A stretch of DNA of 64,000 nucleotides from Nocardia rhamnosiphila NBRC 108938 (GTDB lineage Bacteria; Actinomycetota; Actinomycetes; Mycobacteriales; Mycobacteriaceae). The notes under the pieces are model-generated. The model was not told where the DNA came from. It saw only the letters and a list, made by a program, of their open reading frames with translations, and did not search any database. Made by a program: the position numbers and the translations under genes. Each line of letters begins with the position of its first letter. Position 1 is the stretch's first letter. This document shows, one piece after another, positions 52,955 to 62,257 of the stretch. The stretch lies in contig NZ_JOAJ01000009.1 of NCBI RefSeq assembly GCF_000720425.1, positions 496,001 to 560,000 of the forward strand, given 5' to 3'.

Positions 52955-53416
52955 CTACCTGCTCGCCGCATCGTCTGCCGCCATCGCCACGAACACTTCC
53001 ACGGTGTGCTCGTCGGGGTAGCGCTCGTAGTCACCGGTATAGGAGCGGACCAGCCGGCCGGCGGCCTCCGCGTCCCAGATCGCCCGCCACAGGGTCACGA
53101 TCGTCTCGCCGAGGTCGTCGCCGCTGAGGGTGAAGCGGGCGTAGCGTCCGGCGGGGATACGGGCGAGGACATCGCCGGGTAGTAGATCGTCGAGGCTGTG
53201 ACAGCGGTAGCCGATGATATGGGTGAGGTAGGAGTTGATCTCCGGGGCATGATCGACGAAGGCGCTGGCGGGGTGGCCGGGTAACGATCGGGCCAGTGTG
53301 GTTTTCCAGGCCTCTTCGACTCTGGTGCGGCGCGGTCCTTCCACGGCCAGTGCCGGGCTGCGTAGCACCATTCCCGCCACCAGCGTTTCCGGGCGGTCAA
53401 CGACATTGAATTCCAC
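52955..53416 (-). CDS. GyrI-like/effector-binding-domain protein, paralogue
   Basis: A 153-residue paralogue of the next gene: FNVVDRPETLVAGMVLRSPAL, YLTHIIGYRCHSLDDLLPGDVLARIPAGRYARFTLSGDDLGETIVTLWRAIWDAEAAG and HTVEVFVAMA. The PAGRYARF motif is present. The two form an operon, in which this gene is first. The spacer to the PBP gene on the right (53417-53593) shows no feature. Confidence 0.8.
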   Translation of the reverse strand: MEFNVVDRPETLVAGMVLRSPALAVEGPRRTRVEEAWKTTLARSLPGHPASAFVDHAPEINSYLTHIIGYRCHSLDDLLPGDVLARIPAGRYARFTLSGDDLGETIVTLWRAIWDAEAAGRLVRSYTGDYERYPDEHTVEVFVAMAADDAASR

Positions 53417-53593
53417 CGGCGTAGCCCCTATGTCTCGTCATACGTCGTCGCTCCAGCGCATATCCTCCCGCACGCCCGTCCCGGATCGGGCGTCGGCCCG
53501 TGCCGGTCGGTCGGATGGGCGACATCTCACTCTGGCCAACGATGCTGCCATGCCGACCGTTCCTTCGGTGGGATCACGACAGGAATCCGTAGG

Positions 53594-55933
53594 TCACGGT
53601 ACGGGAATCGTTACGCCGGGCAGGATTTCGACCACGCGCGGGGCCGGTGGCGGAGGTGCCACCGGTGGTGCGGGTGCTGGCGCGGGCGCTTCGGCGGGGG
53701 GAGTCGCGGGCGCCTGGGGTTCCGGTTCGTATTCGGGTTCGGGGGCATACGGTTCGGCGGCCGGGGGGATGACGATGAAGGGTTGCCGGGACGGTTGCTG
53801 CTGCGGCTCCGGCTGTTGCGGGGACGGTGGGTTGAGGATGTCGTACGGGTTGTGTGAGGGCTGCTGTGGTGCGGCCGGGACGACCGGTGCGGGGTTCAGG
53901 GCCGGTGCGCCGATCTGCTCGGCCGGAGTGTCGGTCAGCGCACCGTCCATGGTCTGTTTCCAGATATCGGAGGGCAGCCCCGAACCGTAGATCCGGCCGC
54001 CGCCGGCGGTGACGATCGGAAGGTTCGACTCGGTACCGACCCAGACCGCGGTGGACAGCGACGGCGTGAAGCCGACCATCCAGGCGTCCTTGTTCTGACC
54101 GGTATCGCCCAGCTGGGTGGTGCCCGTTTTGGCGGCGGAGGGGCGTCCGCTCAGCGCGTGGCCGTTGGAGTACGCGGCGATGGGCAACATGGCCGTGGCG
54201 GTCTGCGCGGCGATGGTCTGCGGTATCCGCTGCTCCGACGGTGGCGGCTGGGCGCCGGTGCGCTGCCCCGGATCGCCGCCGCGGTCCAGCAGCACGCGGC
54301 CGTCCCCGCGGACCACACGCTGTACGAAGTACGGCTGGTGGTAGCGGCCCGCACCGGCGATGGTGGCGTAGGCCGAGGCCATGTCGAAGGGTCGCACCAG
54401 ATAGGTACCGAGCACGATGGAGGGCATGGGCGGCGCACCCATCTCGGTGAGCGACTGCCCCGGGACGCCGGGGATGTCCTGCGGGATCCCGGCCTGGTGG
54501 GCGGCGTCGGCGATCGCCTGGGGACCGTTGTTCATCGCGAGGGTGAGCCGGTAGAAGCTGGTGTTGAGCGAGCGTTTGAAGGCCTCGTTCAGGCTGCACG
54601 TACCGCAGGACTCGTCCTCCACATTGCGCACCAGCACACCGTTGACGTCCACCGGCGTGCTGTCGAACGCCCGGGACAGCGGGATCCCCTGCTGTAACGC
54701 CGCGAGTACCGCGAAAGTTTTGAACGCCGACCCCGTCTGTACCGGAGCCTGGGCGAAATCGAAACCGATCCCGTCGGCGCCGCCGTAGTAGGCGCGGACC
54801 GCGCCCGATCGCGGATCGATGGAGGTCACCGCGGTGCGCAGCTCCGGCGGCTGGCCGTCGAGGGCGCCGGTCGCGGCGGCGGTCGCGGCCTGCTGGGCCT
54901 GCGCGTCGATGGTGGTGGTGATCTGCAGTGCGCCGGTGTTCAGCTCCTCGTCGGAGATCCCCGCGTCGGCCAGTTCGCGCAGCACCTGTGTCTTGATATG
55001 GCCCTCCGGGCCGCGAGTGGTGTCGACGTCCTCGGGGGCGGGTGGCGGAATTGTCGGGGGGAAGACGATCGCGTCGCGTTCACCGGGGGCGATCGTGTCC
55101 ATCTCGACCATTCCGTTGAGCACGTAGTTCCAGCGTTGCAGCAGCTGCGGGAGCCGGGTCTGCGGGTCCAGTGCGGAGGGCGAACGGATGAGCGCGGCCA
55201 GGACCGCGCCCTCGGCGACGGTCAGCTCGGAAACCGGTTTACCGAAGTAGGCCTGGGCGGCGGCGGCGATCCCGTAGGCGCCGCGACCGAAGTAGATGGT
55301 GTTCAGGTAGGCGCCGAGGATATCGTCCTTGCTCCATTCCTTGGCCATCTTCGAGGAGATGATCAGCTCGTGCATCTTGCGGCTGACCGTGCGCTCGGAG
55401 CCCAGGAAAGCGTTCTTCACGTACTGCTGGGTGATGGTGGAACCGCCACCGGCGTTCGCCCGGCCCAGCACATTGTCGCGGACGGCGCGCAGTAGCCCCG
55501 ACGCCGAGAAACCCGGGTTGCTGTAGAAGTTGCGGTCCTCCGCGGACAGGACCGCCTCACGGACGTGCTCGGGCACATCCGACAGCGGTACGGGAGTGCG
55601 GTTGCCCTCGGGCGGCACCACCTTCGCCAGCACGGTGGAGCCGTCGGAGGCCGTGATCGTCGCGGTCTGGTTGATCGGTACCGTCCCGGCGGCCGGGATC
55701 TCCGCACTCCAGTACACCAGGGCGATCAGCAGCGTCGGGATGGCGATCACGATGGTGAACAGCCACAGCACCAGATGCCGGATGCGCTGGCCGCGGGTCC
55801 GGTGTGGGCGGATATAGGTGGGTGGCCGGGGCGGACGGGGACGCGGCCCGGGATCGTCGAGCTCTTTCCAACCGGCTATCGAGGGGTACTGCGGTGGCTG
55901 GTTGCGGCCACGTCGAGAACGGAACGAGCTCAC
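53594..55933 (-). CDS. Second class A penicillin-binding protein (PonA1-like)
   Basis: A 779-residue paralogue of PonA1. A short basic, Pro-rich cytosolic segment precedes the membrane helix (HLVLWLFTIVIAIPTLLIALVYW, about 53-75). The transglycosylase domain has SAEDRNFYSNPGFSASG and GGSTITQQYVKNAFLG. The transpeptidase domain has TGSAFKTFA, RSLNTSFY and SAAKTGTTQL. The tail is Pro/Glu/Ala-rich and ends VVEILPGVTIPVP, nearly the same peptide as near the end of PonA1. GTG 55933 has AGAGGAG at proper spacing, whereas ATG 55939 abuts it. All active-site motifs are intact. Confidence 0.93.
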   Translation of the reverse strand: MSSFRSRRGRNQPPQYPSIAGWKELDDPGPRPRPPRPPTYIRPHRTRGQRIRHLVLWLFTIVIAIPTLLIALVYWSAEIPAAGTVPINQTATITASDGSTVLAKVVPPEGNRTPVPLSDVPEHVREAVLSAEDRNFYSNPGFSASGLLRAVRDNVLGRANAGGGSTITQQYVKNAFLGSERTVSRKMHELIISSKMAKEWSKDDILGAYLNTIYFGRGAYGIAAAAQAYFGKPVSELTVAEGAVLAALIRSPSALDPQTRLPQLLQRWNYVLNGMVEMDTIAPGERDAIVFPPTIPPPAPEDVDTTRGPEGHIKTQVLRELADAGISDEELNTGALQITTTIDAQAQQAATAAATGALDGQPPELRTAVTSIDPRSGAVRAYYGGADGIGFDFAQAPVQTGSAFKTFAVLAALQQGIPLSRAFDSTPVDVNGVLVRNVEDESCGTCSLNEAFKRSLNTSFYRLTLAMNNGPQAIADAAHQAGIPQDIPGVPGQSLTEMGAPPMPSIVLGTYLVRPFDMASAYATIAGAGRYHQPYFVQRVVRGDGRVLLDRGGDPGQRTGAQPPPSEQRIPQTIAAQTATAMLPIAAYSNGHALSGRPSAAKTGTTQLGDTGQNKDAWMVGFTPSLSTAVWVGTESNLPIVTAGGGRIYGSGLPSDIWKQTMDGALTDTPAEQIGAPALNPAPVVPAAPQQPSHNPYDILNPPSPQQPEPQQQPSRQPFIVIPPAAEPYAPEPEYEPEPQAPATPPAEAPAPAPAPPVAPPPPAPRVVEILPGVTIPVP

Positions 55934-56001
55934 GATCATCTCCTCTCGGAGCGTCGGAAAAACTCAGGCGCACCACCGCCAGATCCCAGGATACCCAGAG
56001 A

Positions 56002-56889
56002 TCAGCTTTTGACTCCGCCCGCCGTGAGCCCGGAGATGATCCGCCGCTGGAATACCAGTACCAGGATCACCAGCGGCACGGTCACCAGCGTGCCCGCGGC
56101 CATGATCGCACCGTACGGGGGGACCAGCGGATTGTTCCCGGAGAACCGGGCGATGGCCACCGTCACCGGTTCCGTTTCGCTACCGGAGAGCACCCGGGCG
56201 AGCAGGTACTCGTTGACCGCCGCGATGAACGCCAGGATCGCGGTGGTGAACACGGCCGGCGCGGCGAGCGGCAGCATCACCAGCCGGAACGCCTGCACCT
56301 TCGTGGCGCCGTCGATCCGGGCCGCCTCCTCGAGTTCCCACGGCAGTTCGGCGAAGAACGAGGCCAGGATGTACACCGTCAGAGGCAGCACGAAGGAGAT
56401 GTTCGGCAGGATCAGCGCCTGGTACTTGCCGATCCAGCCGATCTCGGTGAACAGCTGGAACAGCGGCGTCACCAGGACGACCACCGGGAACATCGACGCG
56501 CTCAGGATCACCCCGGACACCAGGTAGCGGCCCTTGAAGGTGAGCCGGGCCAGCGCGTAGGCCGCCATGATCCCGATGACCAGCGCGATCGCGGTACTGG
56601 CCGCACCGATGATCACACTGTTCAGCAGCGCGTGGGCGAAATTGTTACCGCGGCTGGTGTCGAACGCGTCCCGGAAGTTGTCCAGGGTGAGGTGCGTGGG
56701 CCACGGGGTGGAATCGAAGGTGTGGTCGGGATCGCGGAAGGCGGTCACCGCCATCCAGTAGAACGGGCCCAGTCCCCAGACGAGCACGATCAGGGCGCCC
56801 ACGTAGATGCGGGCCGAGCCGAGCCTGCGCCGCCACGAGGACGTGGGTCCGGCGGTACCGATTTGCTGAGTTGCCACCGCGGCCATCAC
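56002..56889 (-). CDS. sugB: Sugar ABC transporter permease, SugB type
   Basis: A 295-residue inner-membrane permease of the MalG class with six helices. The EAA loop that docks the ATPase is ELEEAARIDGATKVQAFRLVMLPLAAPAVFTT. The C-terminus reads FQRRIISGLTAGGVKS, close to mycobacterial SugB. With the upstream SugA-like and LpqY-like proteins it forms a sugar importer, probably for trehalose or another glucoside. The GTG start at 56889 overlaps the sugA stop by four bases. No ATPase gene follows; the next gene leftward is the PBP. Confidence 0.85.
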   Translation of the reverse strand: MMAAVATQQIGTAGPTSSWRRRLGSARIYVGALIVLVWGLGPFYWMAVTAFRDPDHTFDSTPWPTHLTLDNFRDAFDTSRGNNFAHALLNSVIIGAASTAIALVIGIMAAYALARLTFKGRYLVSGVILSASMFPVVVLVTPLFQLFTEIGWIGKYQALILPNISFVLPLTVYILASFFAELPWELEEAARIDGATKVQAFRLVMLPLAAPAVFTTAILAFIAAVNEYLLARVLSGSETEPVTVAIARFSGNNPLVPPYGAIMAAGTLVTVPLVILVLVFQRRIISGLTAGGVKS

Positions 56890-57920
56890 GCCTTCCGCTG
56901 TTCTTCCTGCGTCCGCACCGCGTTCGCGCCCAATATCTTCACCAGTACGAACGCCGCCGCGAAGATCAACAAGAAGGTGATCGTCGACAGTGCGGCCGCA
57001 CTGTTGGGTCCCTGCCGCGTCTGCTCGACGACCAGGACCGACAGCGTCCGGGTGGCCGGGAGATTATTGGTCATGATGGCGGGCAGGTCGTACATGCGCA
57101 GCGCGTCCATGGTGCGGAACAGCACCGCGACCAGCAGCGCCGGTTTGAGCAGCGGCATGGTGATCTGGGTGAACCGCTGCCAGGCCGAGGCGCCGTCCAC
57201 CCGGGCCGCCTCGTAGACGTCGTCGGGGATGATCTGCAGACCGGCCAGCAGCAGCAGCGCCACGAACGGCGCCGTCTTCCACACATCGGCGGCGATCACC
57301 GCGAAACGGGCCGGCCACGCGTCGGAGGTCCACAGGATCTCGGTGCCGAACACGGTGTTGACCACGCCGTCGTACTGGAACATGAACTCCCAGAGCCGGG
57401 CCGTCACCGCGGTCGGGATCGCCCACGGGATCAGCACCGCCGCGCGCAGCAGCGCCCGGCCCTTGAAAGTCTTACCCATCACGATGGCCATACCGAGCCC
57501 GATCGCCACCTCCAGCGTCACCGTGACAACCGCGAAGAACAGCGTGACGCCGACGGCCCCCCAGAACTCGGCGCCCAGATTACCGGTGGGGCATTCGGTG
57601 ACACCGCCGGTGATGACCTGGCATTGGCCGAGGATCCAGTGCAGGTAGTTGTAGAAGGTGCTTTCGCCGCTGTCGACGAAGCGACCGGTCGTCTCGTCGA
57701 GCCGATCGTCGTAGGTGAACGACATCCACAGCGCCCGCAGCACCGGATAACCGATCACCACGGTGAGCGCTATCAGCACCGGCGCGACGAACAGCCACGC
57801 CCGGCCCGACATACGGACTTCGTCGCGAAGCCTGCTGGACGTCCCGCGATCGTTGGTCGCGTTCGCGGGCTTTTCTGTACGGACCGACGCCTGCGCGACC
57901 GTTCCGGAAGGATCCGACAC
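56886..57920 (-). CDS. sugA: Sugar ABC transporter permease, SugA type
   Basis: A 344-residue MalF-class permease with six or seven helices (RAWLFVAPVLIALTVVIGYPVLRALWMSF first). The EAA loop is DDVYEAARVDGASAWQRFTQITMPLLKPALL. It includes an external loop of about 45 residues with two Cys (GQCQVITGGVTECPTGN), which may be disulfide-linked. It works with SugB and the LpqY-like lipoprotein. The start is GTG 57920, 44 bases after lpqY. Confidence 0.85.
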   Translation of the reverse strand: MSDPSGTVAQASVRTEKPANATNDRGTSSRLRDEVRMSGRAWLFVAPVLIALTVVIGYPVLRALWMSFTYDDRLDETTGRFVDSGESTFYNYLHWILGQCQVITGGVTECPTGNLGAEFWGAVGVTLFFAVVTVTLEVAIGLGMAIVMGKTFKGRALLRAAVLIPWAIPTAVTARLWEFMFQYDGVVNTVFGTEILWTSDAWPARFAVIAADVWKTAPFVALLLLAGLQIIPDDVYEAARVDGASAWQRFTQITMPLLKPALLVAVLFRTMDALRMYDLPAIMTNNLPATRTLSVLVVEQTRQGPNSAAALSTITFLLIFAAAFVLVKILGANAVRTQEEQRKA

Positions 57921-57964
57921 CGTTACTCTCTCCTACGGGCTCGCCGGGTCCGGTTGAACAATAT

Positions 57965-59248
57965 CTACGATCCGGCCGTCTCGATGCCCTTCTGCATGCC
58001 GATGATCGCGTCGTTCACGGACTTGGTTCCGGTCAGGGCAGCATATGCGTTGTCCTGAATGGCTTTGGACACCGCCGGATAGAACGGGGTGACCGGTCGG
58101 GGCACCGCGCTGGCGATGGAATCCTTCAAGGCGGGCAGGTACGGCATCTTGGCGATGAGCGCCGGATCGTCGTAGATCGAGGCCCGTACCGACGGCAGCG
58201 CGCCGGAGGCGATGATGTGCTGGGCTTCCTCACTGATCAGGAACTTCAGGAAATCCAGCGCCGTGGCCTTGTTCTCGGAATACGCGCTGATCGCGGCGTT
58301 GTAGCCGCCGAGGGTCGAGGCACCGATCCCGGTGTTCCCGGGCAGCGGCGCGACCCCGAACTTGTCCTTGACCGCCGAGGCCTCCGAGGAGGCGTCACCG
58401 TAGGTGGAAGGCCAGCTGCGCAGGAACATGAGTTTGCCCTGAGTGAACGCGGCGCCGCTCGTCGGTTCCTGGAAAGTGATGGCTTCGCGCGGGATATCGC
58501 CGACCCGGTAGGCGTCCACCAACTGCTCGAGCCCGGCCCGCGACTGCGGGCTGTTGACCGTCGGGGTGCGTCCGTCGGTGCCGACGAAGGTCCCGCCGAA
58601 CGCGTTGATCACCTCGGCGGTGTTCACCGTCAGGCCCTCGTAGGGCGCGAACTGGCCCGCGTAGCAGCCGATCTGGTTATCCCGCGCCAGCGGGCAGCTG
58701 GCGCGCATCTCGGCCCAGGTGAGCGGGGGGGCGGGTACCAGGTCCTTACGGTAGAACAGCAGGCCACCGTTGGTGTTGCGGGGCGCGGCGTACAGGGTGC
58801 CGTTGTAGGTGGCGCTGGCCACCGGCGGCGACAGCAGCGGCGAGGTGTCGATGGCGAACTGGTCCTCCAACGGCTGGATCCAGCCCTTGGCCGCGAACTC
58901 CGCGGTCCACGGCACATCGAGGGCGACCACGTCGTAGTCGGTCGATTTCGCGCGCATGTGCTCGACCAGATCGTCGTACTGGGCCGAGGCGTCGTTGGAC
59001 TGTTCCTTGTAGGTGACCTGCTCGTCGGGGTGGGTGGCGTTCCAGCGGTCGATGACCTGCTTGACCGCACCCGTCTCGGTGGTGTCCTTACCTTCGACGT
59101 AGGTGATCGGGCCGCGGCCGTCCTGGTTCATGCCGAGCTGTTCATCGGTGTCGCTCGTGTTGCAGGCGGTGGCAAAGGTCACGGTCAGCAGCGCGATCGG
59201 CCATAGGACGAGCGCGGCACGTAGAGACGGCGCCTTCTTGAAAGCCAT
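57965..59248 (-). CDS. Sugar-binding lipoprotein, LpqY type
   Basis: A 427-residue extracellular solute-binding protein. A lipoprotein signal peptide ends in the lipobox TFATAC, with the lipidated Cys near residue 29. The mature part resembles LpqY/ThuE: DYDVVALDVPWTAEFAAKGWIQPL, YAAPRNTNGGLLFYRKDLV, GKLMFLRSWPSTYGDAS and GYNAAISAYSENKATALDFLKFL. It would deliver a disaccharide to SugA-SugB. CTGGAG precedes ATG 59248. It is first in the operon order, as in lpqY-sugA-sugB-sugC of mycobacteria. Confidence 0.87.
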   Translation of the reverse strand: MAFKKAPSLRAALVLWPIALLTVTFATACNTSDTDEQLGMNQDGRGPITYVEGKDTTETGAVKQVIDRWNATHPDEQVTYKEQSNDASAQYDDLVEHMRAKSTDYDVVALDVPWTAEFAAKGWIQPLEDQFAIDTSPLLSPPVASATYNGTLYAAPRNTNGGLLFYRKDLVPAPPLTWAEMRASCPLARDNQIGCYAGQFAPYEGLTVNTAEVINAFGGTFVGTDGRTPTVNSPQSRAGLEQLVDAYRVGDIPREAITFQEPTSGAAFTQGKLMFLRSWPSTYGDASSEASAVKDKFGVAPLPGNTGIGASTLGGYNAAISAYSENKATALDFLKFLISEEAQHIIASGALPSVRASIYDDPALIAKMPYLPALKDSIASAVPRPVTPFYPAVSKAIQDNAYAALTGTKSVNDAIIGMQKGIETAGS

Positions 59249-59433
59249 CGCGGAACTCCAGGGTCGACACAGTGAGCGGCAGCACAACGCAACATACATG
59301 GTGTGCACGCTCGGTGTCGGATACTCCCGTATCGAAGTGAGCGGAAGCTCGAGTGCCCACGGTCGTCGGCGACTCCGCCGGGACGGGCCGGGAGGCCGGG
59401 CGGTCGGCGGCGTCGCGGGTATAACGACTGGTA

Positions 59434-59536
59434 GGCGTACCTCCGCCTTCGCTCCGGCCATGCGCGGACTGACGGCGGGCTGTGCCCGGCTGCGTTGATC
59501 GGGCGTACCTCCGCCTTCGCTCCGGCCGTGCGCGGA
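59434..59536. repeat. 35-base direct repeat, two copies
   Basis: A 35-base unit beginning GGCGTACCTCCGCCTTCGCT and ending with GCGCGGA occurs at 59434-59468 and 59502-59536, with one difference (A/G) and a 68-base period. The bases after each copy (ACGGCGGGCTGTGCC and GGACGGGCTGCGCC) are also related. It lies in the 323-base divergent spacer 59249-59571, which otherwise shows no gene. Confidence 0.75.
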
Positions 59537-59571
59537 TCGAGGACGGGCTGCGCCGATTAGGCTGTTGCCCG

Positions 59572-60432
59572 ATGTCCTCCGCGAACGCAGTCTCCGATCG
59601 CCTGCTCACCAGGATCGGTGGACTGCTGCGCAAAGCCGAATCCACCGACAACGAGCACGAGGCGGAGGCGTTCCTGGCCGCGGCGCAGCGGCTGGCGACG
59701 CGGTCCTCGATCGACCTGGCGGTGGCGCGGGCACACACCCGGGACCGGGAACGGCCCAGCGCGCTGATCCAGCGGATGATCCCGATCGGTGAACCCGGCC
59801 GCAAGGGTCTGCGCACGTACGTGCAGCTGTTCGTGGCCATCGCCGCCGCCAATGATGTGCGCTGTGATGTGGCCCGCACCTCGACCCAGGTCTACGCCTA
59901 CGGGTTCGCGGCGGATATCGCCGTCTGCGAAGCGCTCTACTCCAGTCTGCTGGTGCAGATGGTGCGGGGGTCGGACCGGTACATCAAGTCCGGTGATCAC
60001 CGGGCCGCGACCATGGAGAAGGTCGTCAGCGAGCGCCGGGCCGGGCGGCGGGTGCGCCGGGTGGTGCGGGTGCCGGTGGCCGGGGTGACGGCCAGGCTGA
60101 ATTTCCAGCTGGCGTTCGCCGAGCGCATCGGAATCCGGCTCGCCGAGGCCAGAGCGGATGTCGAACGGTCGGCGACCGGCCGCGACGGCCGGGCCGCCAC
60201 ATCCGGCGCCGCGGACCGGGCCGCGGACACCGCGCTGGCATTGCGCGGCAAGGAGCTCGAGCTCTCCGATTTCTACACCCGTAACTCGGAGGCCCGCGGC
60301 ACCTGGCGCGGACCGCGCACCTCCACCGGCTACGCCCCGGACGCCCGGCGCGCGGGGGACCGGGCCGGGCGGGCGGCCCGGCTCGGCCCGGCGCGGGAAC
60401 TGGACGGGGCGCGCGGGCAGCTCCCCGGATAG
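59572..60432 (+). CDS. DUF2786 protein
   Basis: A 286-residue protein. The DUF2786 domain is at residues about 9-50 (RLLTRIGGLLRKAESTDNEHEAEAFLAAAQRLATRSSIDLA). The middle part has YVQLFVAIAAANDVRCDVARTSTQVYAYGFAADIAVCEALYSSLL and a basic stretch RRAGRRVRRVVRVP. The tail is Arg/Gly-rich. Its role is unknown; phage and bacterial members suggest nucleic-acid association. It ends six bases before a zinc-hydrolase gene, a pairing I believe recurs in actinobacteria. Confidence 0.82.
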   Translation: MSSANAVSDRLLTRIGGLLRKAESTDNEHEAEAFLAAAQRLATRSSIDLAVARAHTRDRERPSALIQRMIPIGEPGRKGLRTYVQLFVAIAAANDVRCDVARTSTQVYAYGFAADIAVCEALYSSLLVQMVRGSDRYIKSGDHRAATMEKVVSERRAGRRVRRVVRVPVAGVTARLNFQLAFAERIGIRLAEARADVERSATGRDGRAATSGAADRAADTALALRGKELELSDFYTRNSEARGTWRGPRTSTGYAPDARRAGDRAGRAARLGPARELDGARGQLPG

Positions 60433-60438
60433 CCGGCC

Positions 60439-60960
60439 GTGCGGGATACGCAGCGTGCCAAGGTGTACGACGCCGAGCAGCTGGTGCGTTCGGTTTTCGA
60501 CCGGGCGGCGGAGTTCGGGCAGCGCACGGTCGAAGTGCACGGGTCGCGGCTGACCTTGCCGGTGGAGCGGAAATTCGCCTCGGTGGATTCGGTGCAGCAG
60601 TACTGCGACCGGGTACTCGCGCTCGGCTGGGTCGCGGCTACCTGGGAGCGGGCGGGTGTACCGATCCGGGTGCGTGCTCGCGCCGGAAATGTGGCCGCCC
60701 ATTACGAAACCGGGGACGCCGTGCTGGCGGTGCCCCTGCACGCGGAGGCGGGGACGCGCGGGCGGACCTCGTGGGCGTTGCGGGAACTGGTCGTTCTGCA
60801 CGAATTGGCACACCACCTCGAGTCGCGGCCGGACACGGTGGCCGCGCACGGGCCCGAATTCTGTGCGCGGTATGTGGAATTGGCCGACGGGGTGATCGGG
60901 CCGGAGGCGGGGCTGCTGTTGCGCCTGACCTTCCACGATATGGGTGTGCGGTTGGGCTGA
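60439..60960 (+). CDS. Putative metallohydrolase, TIGR04338 type
   Basis: A 173-residue protein with a zincin motif, VLHELAHHLE near residue 118, followed by AAHGPEF, giving two His plus a third His as zinc ligands and a Glu as base. The N-terminus RDTQRAKVYDAEQLVRSVFDR is typical of the TIGR04338 group. Substrate unknown. GTG 60439 is the first usable start and lies six bases after the DUF2786 stop, so the two are cotranscribed. Confidence 0.82.
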   Translation: MRDTQRAKVYDAEQLVRSVFDRAAEFGQRTVEVHGSRLTLPVERKFASVDSVQQYCDRVLALGWVAATWERAGVPIRVRARAGNVAAHYETGDAVLAVPLHAEAGTRGRTSWALRELVVLHELAHHLESRPDTVAAHGPEFCARYVELADGVIGPEAGLLLRLTFHDMGVRLG

Positions 60961-61009
60961 GTCGCGGTCGCGACGACCCGGAAGTTCGTCGGCGCGCTTC
61001 CGGGGTCGC

Positions 61010-62245
61010 TCAGCGCGCCCCGTCCGGTCCGGTCCGGAGGTCGGTGAGGAAGAAGGCCCGGATGTCCGCGGCGAGCAGTTCGGGGACCTCCATGGCGGCG
61101 AAGTGGCCGCCGCGGTCGAATTCCGACCAGTGCCGGATGTCGTAGAGCCGTTCGGCCAGCGGCCGCACCGACTGGGTGATGTCGTGGGCGAATACCGCCA
61201 CCCCGAGCGGCACCGGGCACGGTGCCGACCCCCGGGTGGACTCGCGCGTCAGTCGTGCGGAGGAGGCCGCGGTGGCGGTCAGCCAGTACAGCGACACATC
61301 GGTGAGCATCCGCTCATCGCTGACGGGTGTTCGGGGGTCGGTCCACTGGGCGAAGCGCTCCGCGATCCAGGCCAGCTGGCCGACCGGTGAGTCGGTCAGT
61401 GCGTAGCCGAGGGTCTGTGGGGCGGTGGCCTGCAACGCCTGGTACGGGGGCCGGTTCGCCAGCAGGTACTGCACCTTGTCGAGCCGGGCCCGATCGGTTT
61501 CGGACAGTTCGAGGCCGGCGGCGGGGTCCGGCCGGGTCGGCAGGTAGTTGACATGTACTCCGACGACGTGTTCGGGTGCCAGCGCGCCGAGCGCCTGGGA
61601 GATACCGGACCCGAAATCGCCGCCCTGCGCGCCGTAGCGCTCGTACCCGAGACGGTGCATCAGCTCGGCCCAGGCGCCCGCGACCCGGGTGGTGTCCCAG
61701 CCGCGCTCATGGGTGGGACCGGAAAAACCGAAGCCCGGGATGGAGGGGATCACGAGGTGGAAATCGCGGGAGAGCGGTTCGATCACGTCGAGGAACTCCA
61801 GGAACGAACCGGGCCAGCCGTGGGTCAGGATCAGCGGCAGCGCATCCGGTTTCGCCGACCGCACATGGACGAAGTGGATGTTCTGCCCGTCGATCTCGGT
61901 GGTGAAGTGCGGGAGTTCGTTGAGCTCGGCTTCGTGGGCGCGCCAGTCGTAGCCGGTGCGCCAGTAATCGGCGAGTTCCCGTAGCCGGGCCAGCGGGAAG
62001 CCGTAATCCGTTCCGGCATCGGCGATCTCGTTGGGCCAGCGGGTGCGGGCGAGCCGGTCGGTCAGATCGTCGAGGTCGGCCTGCGGGATATGGATATCGA
62101 AAGCAGTGATGGCGGTGGGGTTCACGGTGGTCTCCTGAGCGGGAGTGGGGCGATGGTCGACAGGTGGGGTGGGGGACGTGCACCCCGTCACGGTGAGGGT
62201 GAGGGCGATCGCGGCGAGGGCGGCGTATCGAACGGGACCGTCCAT
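61010..62245 (-). CDS. Secreted epoxide hydrolase (EPHX1-like), lipoprotein
   Basis: A 411-residue alpha/beta hydrolase. A signal peptide with lipobox LTVTGC ends near residue 21. The EHN domain follows (FDIHIPQADLDDLTDRLARTRWP...YDWRAHEAELNELPHFTTEIDG). Catalytic features are the oxyanion HGWPGS, the nucleophile Asp in GAQGGDFGSGI, and the His in FDRGGHFAAMEVPELL. It should open an epoxide outside the cell membrane. Most EHN-type hydrolases in actinobacteria are cytosolic, so the lipoprotein signal is notable. ATG 62245 was chosen to give the signal peptide. Two identical palindromes lie 13 and 38 bases upstream. Confidence 0.87.
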   Translation of the reverse strand: MDGPVRYAALAAIALTLTVTGCTSPTPPVDHRPTPAQETTVNPTAITAFDIHIPQADLDDLTDRLARTRWPNEIADAGTDYGFPLARLRELADYWRTGYDWRAHEAELNELPHFTTEIDGQNIHFVHVRSAKPDALPLILTHGWPGSFLEFLDVIEPLSRDFHLVIPSIPGFGFSGPTHERGWDTTRVAGAWAELMHRLGYERYGAQGGDFGSGISQALGALAPEHVVGVHVNYLPTRPDPAAGLELSETDRARLDKVQYLLANRPPYQALQATAPQTLGYALTDSPVGQLAWIAERFAQWTDPRTPVSDERMLTDVSLYWLTATAASSARLTRESTRGSAPCPVPLGVAVFAHDITQSVRPLAERLYDIRHWSEFDRGGHFAAMEVPELLAADIRAFFLTDLRTGPDGAR

Positions 62246-62257
62246 GTGACTCCTTTT

